A stretch of 64,000 nucleotides of DNA, from assembly GCA_050331815.1 (NCBI GenBank), contig JBHJGM010000022.1, positions 15,759 to 79,758 of the forward strand. Reading direction: 5' to 3'. Each line of letters opens with the position of its first letter. Positions within the stretch are counted from its first letter, which is position 1. This DNA comes from JBHJGM01 sp050331815 (GTDB lineage: Bacteria; Verrucomicrobiota; Verrucomicrobiia; Opitutales; JBHJGM01). Of the stretch, positions 17,737 through 26,132 are shown piece by piece. The notes under the pieces were generated by a model. The model did not search any database and was not told where the DNA came from. It was given only the letters and a program-made list of their open reading frames with translations. The translations under genes and the position numbers were made by a program.

Positions 17737-18357
17737 TCAGTTATTCTTATCGTTCAACGAGCCCTTCCGGTTGCTGACTTCTTTGTAATAGGGCGTGTGG
17801 GTGAGGTTTTCGATGGTGAGGAAAGTGTACGGTCCACGGGTTGTTTTTCGAGGGCACAGATCCAGTTGCAACGCCTCCAGGCCGGCGCGCCAGATCAGTT
17901 CGGTGCAGTACAGTTTGGTGGCATCCCGATAGTCGAAAACGGGGTCAAAGGGAATGCGCTGGTCGAGGTAGACCTGCACTTGATGGAGCAACGCACCGCG
18001 CTGTGCATGTTCCAGTTGGCAGCGAAAAACGGCCCAGTCTCTGGCCTCGGCGATAAAGGCAGCCAACGTTTCTCGGCGCACAGTTCCCTTGCCGGTGGCG
18101 TCGCTGCCCTCGCTATGGATGACGTAGGGCAGGCCTTGCACAATCACAACTATGCCACAGTGGCTGAAGCGCTTGTCGGTTGGAGAGGCGTTGGCGAAAT
18201 GGTGCGACCAGACCCCGCCCCGATACCGCGTGATCAAATCTGCCCCCTGGACCTCTGGCAGCGCAGAAGGCGTAACGGCGCTCGCAGGCGCAGTCTCAAA
18301 ACCGAAGGCATATGCAGCAATTGCCAAAACCAAAGCGATAAGGGACAAGCACTTCAT
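17737..18357 (-). CDS. secreted YiiX-like permuted NlpC/P60 hydrolase
   Basis: 206 residues from the ATG at 18357, chosen because it begins a clean signal peptide (MKCLSLIALVLAIAAYAFGF, cleavage near ASA). An upstream ATG at 18387 would put ten polar residues before it. The permuted papain-like pattern is clear: His in RFSHCGIVV and Cys in TKLYCTELIWRA, with DYRDATKLYC as in YiiX/YebB. Family members are thought to act on peptide or lipid amide bonds in the envelope. The gene lies in a stretch of lower GC than its surroundings, with 211 bases lacking genes after it (17526-17736), in which I see nothing. Confidence 0.78.
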   Translation of the reverse strand: MKCLSLIALVLAIAAYAFGFETAPASAVTPSALPEVQGADLITRYRGGVWSHHFANASPTDKRFSHCGIVVIVQGLPYVIHSEGSDATGKGTVRRETLAAFIAEARDWAVFRCQLEHAQRGALLHQVQVYLDQRIPFDPVFDYRDATKLYCTELIWRAGLEALQLDLCPRKTTRGPYTFLTIENLTHTPYYKEVSNRKGSLNDKNN

Positions 18358-18632
18358 CGATTCGAAATGGGTATCAACAGAAGACAACGAAGTCTACAAA
18401 GGCGATAAGTCGCTGATTTGAGTTCAGTAAGAAATTTTTGAATAAAAGGAACCCGATGTATCCAAGTAAAAGAGGATAGCAGCTTTGCGAGTATTGCTAT
18501 GAATTTCTTTAGATTCCTTCTGTTCTAAACAATCGCCTACTCCATTTACTCTGTGCGCTCATGTGCAACAGTAGATGCTTATCCGCTTCCCTCACCGCCT
18601 TCTGTTCGATCTATTGGTAACATTCAGGGCGG
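18358..18632. other. AT-rich intergenic stretch
   Basis: Together with the terminator that follows it forms a gap of about 330 bases between the YiiX-like gene and the small lipoprotein gene. It is clearly more AT-rich than the rest of the window. It presumably contains the promoter of the YiiX-like gene, but I could not identify convincing elements. No open frame, tRNA or repeat was recognised in it. Confidence 0.5.
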
Positions 18633-18660
18633 AAAAAAAGCCCGCCGGTTGGGGCGGGCT
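18633..18660 (-). terminator. rho-independent terminator of the small lipoprotein gene
   Basis: Read on the minus strand: GCCCGCC, a 5-base loop region, GGCGGGC, then a run of seven T. It lies about 30 bases after the stop of the lipoprotein gene at 18690, in the correct orientation. This is the strongest intrinsic terminator in the window. Confidence 0.9.
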
Positions 18661-18689
18661 TGAAAGTAAAACGCTGCGGACCGGGTGAC

Positions 18690-19049
18690 TCAGTCTTTAG
18701 GCAACGTGGAAATCTTCCATTTGCCATCGACTTTCTGCAGGCCGATCTCGGCCTCCTTGCCATCTTTCTTGTCCTTGATGGTCACGGTGGCGGTGTCGCC
18801 GTCGACCTCCTCGCTGACAATCTCGATGTCGGCCTTGTCATCGGGTTCGGGCTTTTCGTCGCCCATCATGCTGACCGCCAGACCCATCAGCTGCGCGGCC
18901 TGTCCGGTGCAGAGTTCTTGAGCCTTGGTGAAGTCGCCTTCGTTGCCAGCGTCAAAAAAGGCCTCGACGGTGTCGGAGGGTGAAGAGCCCCCGCAGGCTG
19001 CAAACAGCAGCGTCGAAAGCGTCAACAGAGCAAACAATGCTTTTTTCAT
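18690..19049 (-). CDS. small lipoprotein with DUF4878-like domain
   Basis: 119 residues. Signal peptide with lipobox FAAC (Cys19), followed by a short NTF2-like domain: SPSDTVEAFFDAGNEGDF at the start, strands with DGDTATVTIKDKKDGKE in the middle, and VDGKWKISTLPKD at the end. This arrangement is that of DUF4878, a lipoprotein domain of unknown role related to the lumazine-binding/NTF2 fold. It stands alone with its own terminator. No function can be given. Confidence 0.8.
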   Translation of the reverse strand: MKKALFALLTLSTLLFAACGGSSPSDTVEAFFDAGNEGDFTKAQELCTGQAAQLMGLAVSMMGDEKPEPDDKADIEIVSEEVDGDTATVTIKDKKDGKEAEIGLQKVDGKWKISTLPKD

Positions 19050-19267
19050 TCGTTAAGCGTCCTGAAGTTCAAGTGTGGACCGCCGCCGTCGAGACGAGGG
19101 GCCGTGTGCAGTAACGGTCTTTTCGCGAAATTCTTGAGAAAACAACCTCATAAATCGGCAAGGCCACTGGGCAGCGCTTGGATGCAGGCTCAACCAATGA
19201 CCAATGAGGCGTTCATGGTCGCGTGAACGCGCTTGCAGCCCGCAGGACGGTGGGTTTTCTTCCCGCG

Positions 19268-20134
19268 ATGAAGGTCTACATCAACGGCACGTTCTTCGAC
19301 CAAGAGGAGGCGAAGATTTCGGTCTTCGACCACGGCTTCCTTTACGGGGACGGCGTGTTTGAAGGCATTCGCCTGTACAAGGGCACGGTCTTCAAGCTGG
19401 ACCAGCATCTGGAGCGCCTGGAGCAGTCGGCCAAGGCGATTTTGCTGAATATGCCCTGGCCGCGCGCAGAGATCGCCGAGGCGGTCTGTGAATCGTGCCG
19501 GCAGAACAACCTGACCGACGGCTACATCCGGCTGATCGTTTCCCGGGGCGTTGGCTACCTCGGGCTGTCACCCAAGAACTGCACGCAGCCGCAACTGATT
19601 GTCATTGCCGACCAGATTCAACTCTACCCCAAGGAATACTACACGGAGGGGTTGAAGGTGATCACCGCCCCGACGCGCCGGGTCAGTCCGGCGGCGCTGC
19701 CGCCCATGATCAAAAGCCTGAATTACCTGAACAACATCCTCGGCAAAATCGAGGCGGTCGAGCTGGGTTTTCAGGAGGCGATTATGCTCAATGAACAAGG
19801 ATTCGTTGCAGAATGCACCGGCGACAACGTTTTTATCGTCCGGAAGGGCAAAGTTTTCACGCCTCCGAATTACGCGGGTTCTCTGGTGGGCATTACGCAA
19901 GAAACGGTCTACGTTGTTGCTCGCGAGTTGGGCATCGAGGTCGAGGTTACCAACCTGACGCGCTTTGATATCTGGACCGCCGACGAGTGCTTCCTGACAG
20001 GGACCGCCGCGGAGTTAATCCCTGTGGTTGAGGTGGATGCGCGAGCCATCGGTGCGGGCACGCCCGGACCGATTACCCGGCAAATGCTTGAGAAGTTTCA
20101 CGAGCGTGTGACTGTCGAGGGGACGCGTCTTTGA
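19268..20134 (+). CDS. ilvE: branched-chain amino acid aminotransferase (class IV)
   Basis: 288 residues. PLP fold type IV enzyme that makes leucine, isoleucine and valine from their 2-oxo acids. Seen: VYINGTFFDQEEAKISVFDHGFLYGDGVFEGIR at the N-terminus (split here by the usual family landmarks DHGFLYGDGVFEG), the PLP Lys in PPMIKSLNYLNN near residue 150, AECTGDNVFIV, and the phosphate-binding GITQETV followed by LTGTAAELIPV. D-amino-acid transaminase or aminodeoxychorismate lyase share the fold, but the motifs fit IlvE best. The ATG at 19268 is preferred; an in-frame upstream extension to 19223 lacks conserved sequence. Confidence 0.9.
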   Translation: MKVYINGTFFDQEEAKISVFDHGFLYGDGVFEGIRLYKGTVFKLDQHLERLEQSAKAILLNMPWPRAEIAEAVCESCRQNNLTDGYIRLIVSRGVGYLGLSPKNCTQPQLIVIADQIQLYPKEYYTEGLKVITAPTRRVSPAALPPMIKSLNYLNNILGKIEAVELGFQEAIMLNEQGFVAECTGDNVFIVRKGKVFTPPNYAGSLVGITQETVYVVARELGIEVEVTNLTRFDIWTADECFLTGTAAELIPVVEVDARAIGAGTPGPITRQMLEKFHERVTVEGTRL

Positions 20135-20250
20135 TGGGTGCATGGGGGTCTGCCTGAAATAGGCGGCATCCGGCGAACCTCTCAATCCAAAGAGGGTCCA
20201 AGTCCATCTGGCACGCCGGGTGCCTTGGAAAGTGATTGTAACGGTAAAAC

Positions 20251-20272
20251 GCTTCCTGTGTACGGTGGAAGC
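20251..20272. promoter_or_regulatory. inverted repeat upstream of mcsA
   Basis: GCTTCC, ten bases, GGAAGC: a perfect 6-base inverted repeat ending 15 bases before the mcsA start. It is at the place where CtsR operators lie in Firmicutes, but it does not resemble the CtsR heptad repeat or CIRCE. It could be a repressor site or a 5'-UTR hairpin. The evidence is symmetry and position only. Confidence 0.35.
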
Positions 20273-20287
20273 TGGTAAGTATTCATT

Positions 20288-20824
20288 ATGTCAGAGGGTT
20301 TGAAATGTGACGTTTGCGGGGGACAGGCGACAGTCCACCTGACGCAGATCGTCGATAAGCAGATTCACAAGGTGAATTTGTGCGAAAGCTGTGCGCAGAA
20401 AAAGGGTGTCACCGACCCGGAAGGATTCTCCCTGTCGGACCTCTTGGCGCAGAACATCGGTGATGAATCGGGAGCAATTACTGCCGAAGGGGCTGCCGGG
20501 CTGCACTGCGAGCACTGCGGCTACACCGCTGCCAAGCTCAAGAAAACCGGGCGTCTGGGCTGCCCCAGTTGCTATGACACCATGGCGCGTCTGGTCAGCC
20601 CCATGCTGGAAAATATTCACCGTGGCACGCGCCACCTGGGCAAAGTCCCTCACGGTCTGCTGGACCGTTTGAAGCACAAGCGGCGCATGCGAGACCTTCA
20701 GGCCTTGCTGGATGCATCGATTAAGGAAGAACGGTACGAGGATGCCGCCCAGTACCGGGACCAGATTGAACAGTTGAAACTCGCCGAGGCCTCGGCCGAA
20801 GCGAAGCAGAGCGATGGACATTGA
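20288..20824 (+). CDS. mcsA: McsA, zinc-finger activator of the arginine kinase McsB
   Basis: 178 residues. Two Cys4 zinc-binding clusters: CDVCGG with LCESCAQ, and CEHCGY with GCPSCYD. The C-terminal UVR motif lies in LLDASIKEERYEDAAQYRDQIE. This is the arrangement of McsA, which activates McsB and acts in the Clp protein-quality-control pathway. First gene of a tight operon: its end overlaps the mcsB start by 11 bases, and clpC follows. No ctsR precedes it, unlike in Firmicutes. Confidence 0.93.
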   Translation: MSEGLKCDVCGGQATVHLTQIVDKQIHKVNLCESCAQKKGVTDPEGFSLSDLLAQNIGDESGAITAEGAAGLHCEHCGYTAAKLKKTGRLGCPSCYDTMARLVSPMLENIHRGTRHLGKVPHGLLDRLKHKRRMRDLQALLDASIKEERYEDAAQYRDQIEQLKLAEASAEAKQSDGH

Positions 20825-21896
20825 AGCGATATTGAACCGCCGGTCTGAGGCCGATGACGCGGGCTCGCCGCCCGTGCCGGTCATCATCAGTTCGCGGGTT
20901 CGTCTGGCACGCAATCTGGCGGATTTTCCCTTTCCCGGCTGGGCCAAAGAGACACAGCGGCGGGAAGTTTTGTCCGCTTGTCGCAACGCAGCGGTACGTC
21001 TGCCGCAGATGGACGGCGGCCATAGTCTGGAAATTGACGAGCTCAACGAACTCGAAAAGCAGGTCCTCGTGGAACGCCACTTAATCAGCCGCGAGTTGTC
21101 AAACAGCAGCCGCGGTTCGGGTGTGATCATCAGCGCTGACCAAACCAGCTCGATCATGATCAACGAGGAGGACCACATGCGCATTCAGGTGGTCTTGGGC
21201 GGTTTGCATTTCAAAAAAATCTGGAACGCGATCGATGCCATCGATACGGCGCTCGAGACCGACCTCGATCTGGCCTTTACCTCGGAGCTTGGCTACCTGA
21301 CCGCCTGCCCGACCAATCTGGGTACCGGCTTGCGGGCATCCGTGATGATGCACCTTCCAGGTTTGGTCCTCGCCAGCCAGATGGAGAAGGTTATCCGCGC
21401 GGTGAACCAACTGGGCATCGCTGTGCGTGGACTTTTTGGCGAGGGCTCCGACGCCAGCGGCAGTATTTTTCAGATTTCCAACCAGCAGACGCTGGGTGAA
21501 AGCGAAGGCGATATCATCAAGCGCCTTTCAAGTGTGTTGAACACCATCCTCGAGCAGGAGGACAACGCGCGACAGCGTCTCCTGGAAAATGATCCGGAAA
21601 AACTCTTCGACAAAATCGGGCGTTCCTACGGCACGCTGCGTCACGGGCACGTTTTAAGCTCGGCAGAAGCGATGAATTGCCTGTCGCTCATTCGCCTGGC
21701 GGTGGACTTCAAGTTGCTGCCAGATGAGCATCGCTCGCAGGTGGACCGCTTGTTCATCGAATGCCAACCCGGGCATGTGCAGTACGCCACCCGTCAAAAG
21801 GTGGAAAGCCGGGGTCGCGATATCCAACGCGCGCGCGTCTTACGCGATGCGGTTGTGCCGTTGCCGGAGCTGAACTTTGACAATCTTGAAAACTGA
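20814..21896 (+). CDS. mcsB: protein-arginine kinase McsB
   Basis: 360 residues. Guanidino kinase domain: IISSRVRLARNLADFPFPGW at the start, the catalytic Cys loop LTACPTNLGTGLRAS, and the nucleotide-binding RGLFGEGSDASGSIFQISNQ. The C-terminus has RGRDIQRARVLR, containing the RDxxRA phospho-arginine pocket that distinguishes McsB from creatine and arginine kinases. All recognisable key residues are present, so the enzyme should be active. It phosphorylates Arg residues of misfolded proteins to mark them for ClpC. Translation is coupled to mcsA by overlap. Confidence 0.95.
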   Translation: MDIEAILNRRSEADDAGSPPVPVIISSRVRLARNLADFPFPGWAKETQRREVLSACRNAAVRLPQMDGGHSLEIDELNELEKQVLVERHLISRELSNSSRGSGVIISADQTSSIMINEEDHMRIQVVLGGLHFKKIWNAIDAIDTALETDLDLAFTSELGYLTACPTNLGTGLRASVMMHLPGLVLASQMEKVIRAVNQLGIAVRGLFGEGSDASGSIFQISNQQTLGESEGDIIKRLSSVLNTILEQEDNARQRLLENDPEKLFDKIGRSYGTLRHGHVLSSAEAMNCLSLIRLAVDFKLLPDEHRSQVDRLFIECQPGHVQYATRQKVESRGRDIQRARVLRDAVVPLPELNFDNLEN

Positions 21897-21932
21897 TGAG
21901 AACCTTTTCGTGCACTATGGGAGAGGAGCACC

Positions 21933-24488
21933 ATGGCTGAACCAATGAATAACTTTACCCCCCGCGCCCAGCAGGTGTTGGCGTTAGCCCGCAAAGAAGC
22001 GGATCGTTTTCACCATAACTACGTGGGGACCGAACATTTGCTGCTTGGCCTGATCAATCTCGGTCAGGGCGTTGCCGTGAATGTCCTTTTGAAGATGGGG
22101 CTCGACCTGGAGACCGTGCGTAACGCGGTCGAAAAGCAGGTGGGTACCGGCGGTGAGTCCAAGCCAACCGGCAACATTCCTTACACCCCTCGCGTGAAAA
22201 AGGTACTGGCCCTGGCCGGTAAGGAAGCCAACTCGCTGAACCATTCCTACATCGGTACGGAGCACATTCTGCTCGGGCTCCTGCGCGAAGGCGAAGGCGT
22301 TGCCGCGCGCGTTTTAAAAAGCCTGAACGTGGATATCGAGCGTTGCCGCAACGAGATCCTCGCAGAACTCGATCCGAATTTCTCGGGCGAGGGCGAGGAA
22401 GGTGCGGTCTCCTCGGGAGGCGGTCAGGTTGCCGCGGGCGATGAAAAGAAAGAGTTGAAGACGCCGGCGCTCAAAGCGTTTGGACGCGACTTGACCGAGC
22501 TTGCCCGCAACGGCGAACTCGACCCGGTTATCGGGCGCAAGCAGGAGATTCGCCGCGTCGTGCAAATCCTCTGCCGCCGCACCAAGAATAACCCGGTTCT
22601 CATCGGGGAAGCTGGTGTTGGTAAGACGGCCATCGTTGAAGGTCTCGCTCAGGAGATCGCTTCCGGTATCGTACCGGAAATTCTTATCGACAAGCGCGTC
22701 ATCACGCTGGACTTAGCGTTGATGGTCGCAGGTACGAAATATCGCGGTCAGTTTGAAGAGCGTATCAAGGCCGTGATGGACGAAATCCGTCGGGCCAAGA
22801 ATGTCATCATCTTCATTGACGAGTTGCACACCATCGTGGGCGCGGGCGCCGCTGAAGGGGCGATGGACGCCTCAAACATCTTTAAGCCGGCCCTCTCTCG
22901 TGGCGAACTTCAGTGCATCGGGGCGACAACCCTTGGTGAGTATCGCAAATACATCGAGAAGGACAGCGCACTGGATCGCCGCTTCCAGGCGGTCAAGGTT
23001 GAGGCGCCGTCGGTGGACGACACCATTCAAATCCTGACCGGTATTCGCTCCAAGTATGAGGAGCACCACAAGGTCAAGTATACGGATGTGGCCATTGCGA
23101 CTGCGGCCAAACTCTCCGACCGCTACATCACCGCGCGTTACCTTCCCGACAAGGCGATCGACGTGTTGGATGAAGCTGGCTCGCGCGCCCGCATCGATTC
23201 CTTGAACCGCCCGCCGGAAATCGAGGCCATCGCAACAGAAATTGATGAGGTTTGCTCGCAGAAGGAAGAAGCGATCAGCAAGCAGCACTTCGAAGAGGCT
23301 GCCAAGTTCCGCGATAAGGAGAAGACTTTACGGGCCAAGCGTGAGACTATGATCGAGGACTGGAAGCGCAACCGCGAGGAGAAGACCATTATCGTCGACG
23401 AAGACGAAATGCTCGCGGTCGTTTCCGATTGGACCGGTGTGCCGCTCAAGCGCATGGAACAGGCTGAAAGCCAGCGCTTGCTCGAGATCGAAAACGAGTT
23501 GCAGCGCGAGGTTGTCGGCCAAAACGACGCGACCGAAGTCATTGCGAAAGCGCTACGTCGTTCCCGTGCCGACTTGAAGGATCCGCGCCGCCCGATTGGC
23601 TCGTTCATGTTCCTTGGGCCGACCGGCGTCGGTAAAACGCATTTGGCGAAGACCCTGGCCGAACTGATGTTTGGCGAGCAGGAGGCGCTCATCCAAATCG
23701 ACATGTCCGAGTACATGGAGAAGTTCTCCGTGTCGCGGCTGATTGGCTCGCCCCCCGGCTATGTCGGTTACGATGAGGGCGGCCAGTTAACCGAAGCCGT
23801 GCGTCGCAAGCCGTATTCGGTTATCTTGTTCGACGAGATCGAAAAGGCGCACCCGGACGTCGTGCAGTTGCTCTTGCAGGTGCTCGAAGACGGTCGTCTC
23901 ACCGACTCGCTTGGCCGCACCGTCGACTTCCGCAACACCATTCTGATCATGACCTCCAACGTCGGGGCCGAGATCATGCAGAAGAACACCTCGTTGGGCT
24001 TCGGTGCCGGTCTCAGCGCGGAGATGGATTACGAGAAGCTGCGCGATAAAATTCTCGATGAGACCAAACGCGTCTTCAAGCCGGAGTTCCTGAACCGCAT
24101 TAACGAGATCGTGATCTTCCACCCGCTGACGAAAGTTCACATGGGTAAGATCGTCGACATCGAGTTGCGCAAGTTCTTCAAACGCCTCAGCGATCAGAAA
24201 ATCGAGATCGAGGTCACGTCCGAAGCCAAGGAGTTCCTCATTGAAAACGGCTGGGATGAAAAGTTTGGAGCACGTCCGTTGCGTCGTGCCGTAGAACGTC
24301 ACCTGGAGGATCCGTTGGCGGAAGCTATCCTGCGTGCGGAAGTGAAACGCGCTGAGCCAATCCGCGTGGTTCTTTCTGAGCACGAAGAGGGTGAGAAGAC
24401 CATCAAGCGTCTGGACTTCCAGCAGCAAACCAGCTCAGAGGCCGATAGCGAAGCCACCCAGGAAGCGCCGGACGAAGTCGAAGATTAG
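21933..24488 (+). CDS. clpC: ATP-dependent Clp unfoldase ClpC
   Basis: 851 residues. Duplicate Clp-N repeats at the N-terminus (NNFTPRAQQVLALARKEA and RVKKVLALAGKEA), which in ClpC bind McsB and phospho-arginine. AAA module 1 has GEAGVGKTAIVEG; the middle domain carries a UVR-like EEAISKQHFEEAAKFRDKE; AAA module 2 has GPTGVGKTHLAK. A strong Shine-Dalgarno (GGAGAGGAG, shortly before ATG) is present. The last ~40 residues are acidic. Third gene of mcsA-mcsB-clpC. ClpP, the partner protease, is not in the window. Confidence 0.97.
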   Translation: MAEPMNNFTPRAQQVLALARKEADRFHHNYVGTEHLLLGLINLGQGVAVNVLLKMGLDLETVRNAVEKQVGTGGESKPTGNIPYTPRVKKVLALAGKEANSLNHSYIGTEHILLGLLREGEGVAARVLKSLNVDIERCRNEILAELDPNFSGEGEEGAVSSGGGQVAAGDEKKELKTPALKAFGRDLTELARNGELDPVIGRKQEIRRVVQILCRRTKNNPVLIGEAGVGKTAIVEGLAQEIASGIVPEILIDKRVITLDLALMVAGTKYRGQFEERIKAVMDEIRRAKNVIIFIDELHTIVGAGAAEGAMDASNIFKPALSRGELQCIGATTLGEYRKYIEKDSALDRRFQAVKVEAPSVDDTIQILTGIRSKYEEHHKVKYTDVAIATAAKLSDRYITARYLPDKAIDVLDEAGSRARIDSLNRPPEIEAIATEIDEVCSQKEEAISKQHFEEAAKFRDKEKTLRAKRETMIEDWKRNREEKTIIVDEDEMLAVVSDWTGVPLKRMEQAESQRLLEIENELQREVVGQNDATEVIAKALRRSRADLKDPRRPIGSFMFLGPTGVGKTHLAKTLAELMFGEQEALIQIDMSEYMEKFSVSRLIGSPPGYVGYDEGGQLTEAVRRKPYSVILFDEIEKAHPDVVQLLLQVLEDGRLTDSLGRTVDFRNTILIMTSNVGAEIMQKNTSLGFGAGLSAEMDYEKLRDKILDETKRVFKPEFLNRINEIVIFHPLTKVHMGKIVDIELRKFFKRLSDQKIEIEVTSEAKEFLIENGWDEKFGARPLRRAVERHLEDPLAEAILRAEVKRAEPIRVVLSEHEEGEKTIKRLDFQQQTSSEADSEATQEAPDEVED

Positions 24489-24526
24489 ACGGCGGGCGCG
24501 AAGCTTTTCTGCCTGAATCCTTTCAC

Positions 24527-24558
24527 AGCCCTTCCGCATAAATCGCGGAGGGGCTTTT
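24527..24558 (+). terminator. rho-independent terminator of the mcsA-mcsB-clpC operon
   Basis: An 11-base stem (AGCCCTTCCGC pairing with GCGGAGGGGCT with one G-T pair), a 6-base loop and a TTTT run, starting 38 bases after the clpC stop. It marks the end of the operon. Confidence 0.85.
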
Positions 24559-24724
24559 ATCTGGGGCTCAGGTGCTTGAGGTTGGCTCCGCGGAGGGTGT
24601 CGGCTAGACGCAGCGCAGCGTTATGTGCTTCGAGATGGTCGCGCGGCATCGGCTCCAGGTTCGCGCGCAGCAGGCTAAAGTCGATGCTCTAGGCAACGAC
24701 GCGCTCGATACGGCCGGACGACAT
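24557..24724 (-). pseudogene. possible decayed short gene with in-frame TAG
   Basis: On the minus strand an ATG-started frame of 55 codons reads SGRIERVVA, TAG (24689-24691), then SIDFSLLRANLEPMPRDHLE and about 23 more residues ending LKHLSPR. The second part has the composition and helix pattern of small proteins found beside nucleotidyltransferase-like genes, with a Trp plausible at the stop (TGG to TAG). No partner gene survives here. It fills part of the gap before ndk and overlaps the tail of the clpC terminator. Low confidence: it may be chance. Confidence 0.3.
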
Positions 24725-24805
24725 TTACGTGGAAGCTTCCGAAGCCGCCTGGGGAATGGGTTTGGGCCTTGACATGGCAGGACGCATACGAAGCTTGTCT
24801 CCACG

Positions 24806-25222
24806 ATGGAGACCTCATTGATAATCCTTAAGCCGGACTGCATGGAAAGGCGTCTGGCCGGCAAAGTTCTGGACCGTTTTTTGGAGGCTGGCTTCAATCT
24901 GGTTGGCAGCAAGGTGATGCAGCTCGACGACGCGTTGATGCAGGAGCACTACGCCCACCTGGCCGACAAGCCCTTCTTTCCCGAGATCACTGGCTTCATG
25001 GGCTCGCAACCAGTCATGGTGCTGGCCCTGCGTGGCGAAAATGTGATTGCGCGCGTTCGTGAGTTGCTGGGACCGACCGATTCAGCTGCGGCGGAGAAGG
25101 GCACCATTCGCGGCGACTTCGGCACCGACAAGATGAAGAACATCGCCCATGCTTCGGACGGGCCCGAGACGGCCAAGGCTGAACTGGCCCGTTTCTTCAA
25201 GCCGGGCGAACTTGTCGGTTGA
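24806..25222 (+). CDS. ndk: nucleoside diphosphate kinase
   Basis: 138 residues, standard length. It balances NTP pools by phosphate transfer through an active-site His. That residue is H115 in KNIAHASDG; GSQPVMVLALRGENVI and GTIRGDFGTDK match the nucleotide site. The ATG start gives METSLIILKPD, the usual N-terminus. Stands alone between the clpC terminator and the MipA gene. Confidence 0.96.
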   Translation: METSLIILKPDCMERRLAGKVLDRFLEAGFNLVGSKVMQLDDALMQEHYAHLADKPFFPEITGFMGSQPVMVLALRGENVIARVRELLGPTDSAAAEKGTIRGDFGTDKMKNIAHASDGPETAKAELARFFKPGELVG

Positions 25223-25295
25223 GGGCATGCGCACGCACGTTTATTTTAGCCACCTTTTGATTGCTTCTTTTCAACAGGCGCTAAAGCTCGGGTTT

Positions 25296-26129
25296 ATGAG
25301 CAAACCCCTGCGTGCTTTCCTGTGGGCGGGACTGGCGACCGTGCTGGCGGCGGTTTCGGTAAGCGGCCAGCTGTCTCGTCTGAGCCTGTCCAACGTCATG
25401 CCCGACATTGAGGAAGCGGATATCCGCACCAGCTTCGGTGTCGGCTTCGCTCCGGACTTTGAAGGTTCGGAGGACTACGACCCGATCCCCATTCTCTCGG
25501 TTCGGGCGGAGTTTGAAAACTTCCGCGTCGAGCTCAACGGCCTGAAGGGCGGGGTGGATGTGTCGCCGTTCAAGCGCTGGGAATTCGGTCCGGCCTTCAG
25601 CTTTCGCTTCGGGCGCGATGACGATGTGGACAATGATGTCGTCGCGATGCTGCGCGAGATCGACGAAGCTTTTGAAATCGGTTTCTTCGTTGGTTACCGG
25701 CTTTCGCCAAAGCTGCTTGATCGTGATCTGATCGCGGTCCGCGTGACTTTCCTGCATGACGTCACTTCGGTGCACGAGGGTTTTTTGGTGGCGGCAGGTG
25801 CGACCTATTCGTTTCAGGCGCTGCAGATGCTCCGCGTAGGGATTGGGCCGACCATCAACTTCGCCAACGAGGATTACTTCGATACGTTCTTTTCGGTGGA
25901 CGCCAACAACGCCGCGCGTAGCGGCCTGCCGACCTTTGACGCGGACGGCGGTTTGCGCGACCTGGGCTTCAATTCGACGGTTACGTTTTTCGCGACTCGG
26001 CGCTGGAGCGTCACCTGGTTTCTGGCTTACCGGCGGCTGGTTGGCGATGCTGCCGATACGCCGATCGTCGACTTCGAGGGCAATCCCAATCAGATCACCT
26101 CGGGCCTGACCGCTTCCTACAAGTGGTAG
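25296..26129 (+). CDS. MipA/OmpV family outer-membrane protein
   Basis: 277 residues from the ATG at 25296, which begins a signal peptide (MSKPLRAFLWAGLATVLAAV, cleavage near VSG). The mature part is a beta barrel with alternating hydrophobic strands; GVGFAPDFEGSEDYDPIPIL and the end LAYRRLVGDAADTPIV with a terminal aromatic residue (SYKW) are MipA/OmpV signatures. Family members are outer-membrane proteins linked to murein-hydrolase scaffolding or passive transport. An upstream in-frame extension into ndk has no support. The stop is only 3 bases from the end of ispF on the other strand. Confidence 0.85.
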   Translation: MSKPLRAFLWAGLATVLAAVSVSGQLSRLSLSNVMPDIEEADIRTSFGVGFAPDFEGSEDYDPIPILSVRAEFENFRVELNGLKGGVDVSPFKRWEFGPAFSFRFGRDDDVDNDVVAMLREIDEAFEIGFFVGYRLSPKLLDRDLIAVRVTFLHDVTSVHEGFLVAAGATYSFQALQMLRVGIGPTINFANEDYFDTFFSVDANNAARSGLPTFDADGGLRDLGFNSTVTFFATRRWSVTWFLAYRRLVGDAADTPIVDFEGNPNQITSGLTASYKW

Positions 26130-26132
26130 GCG

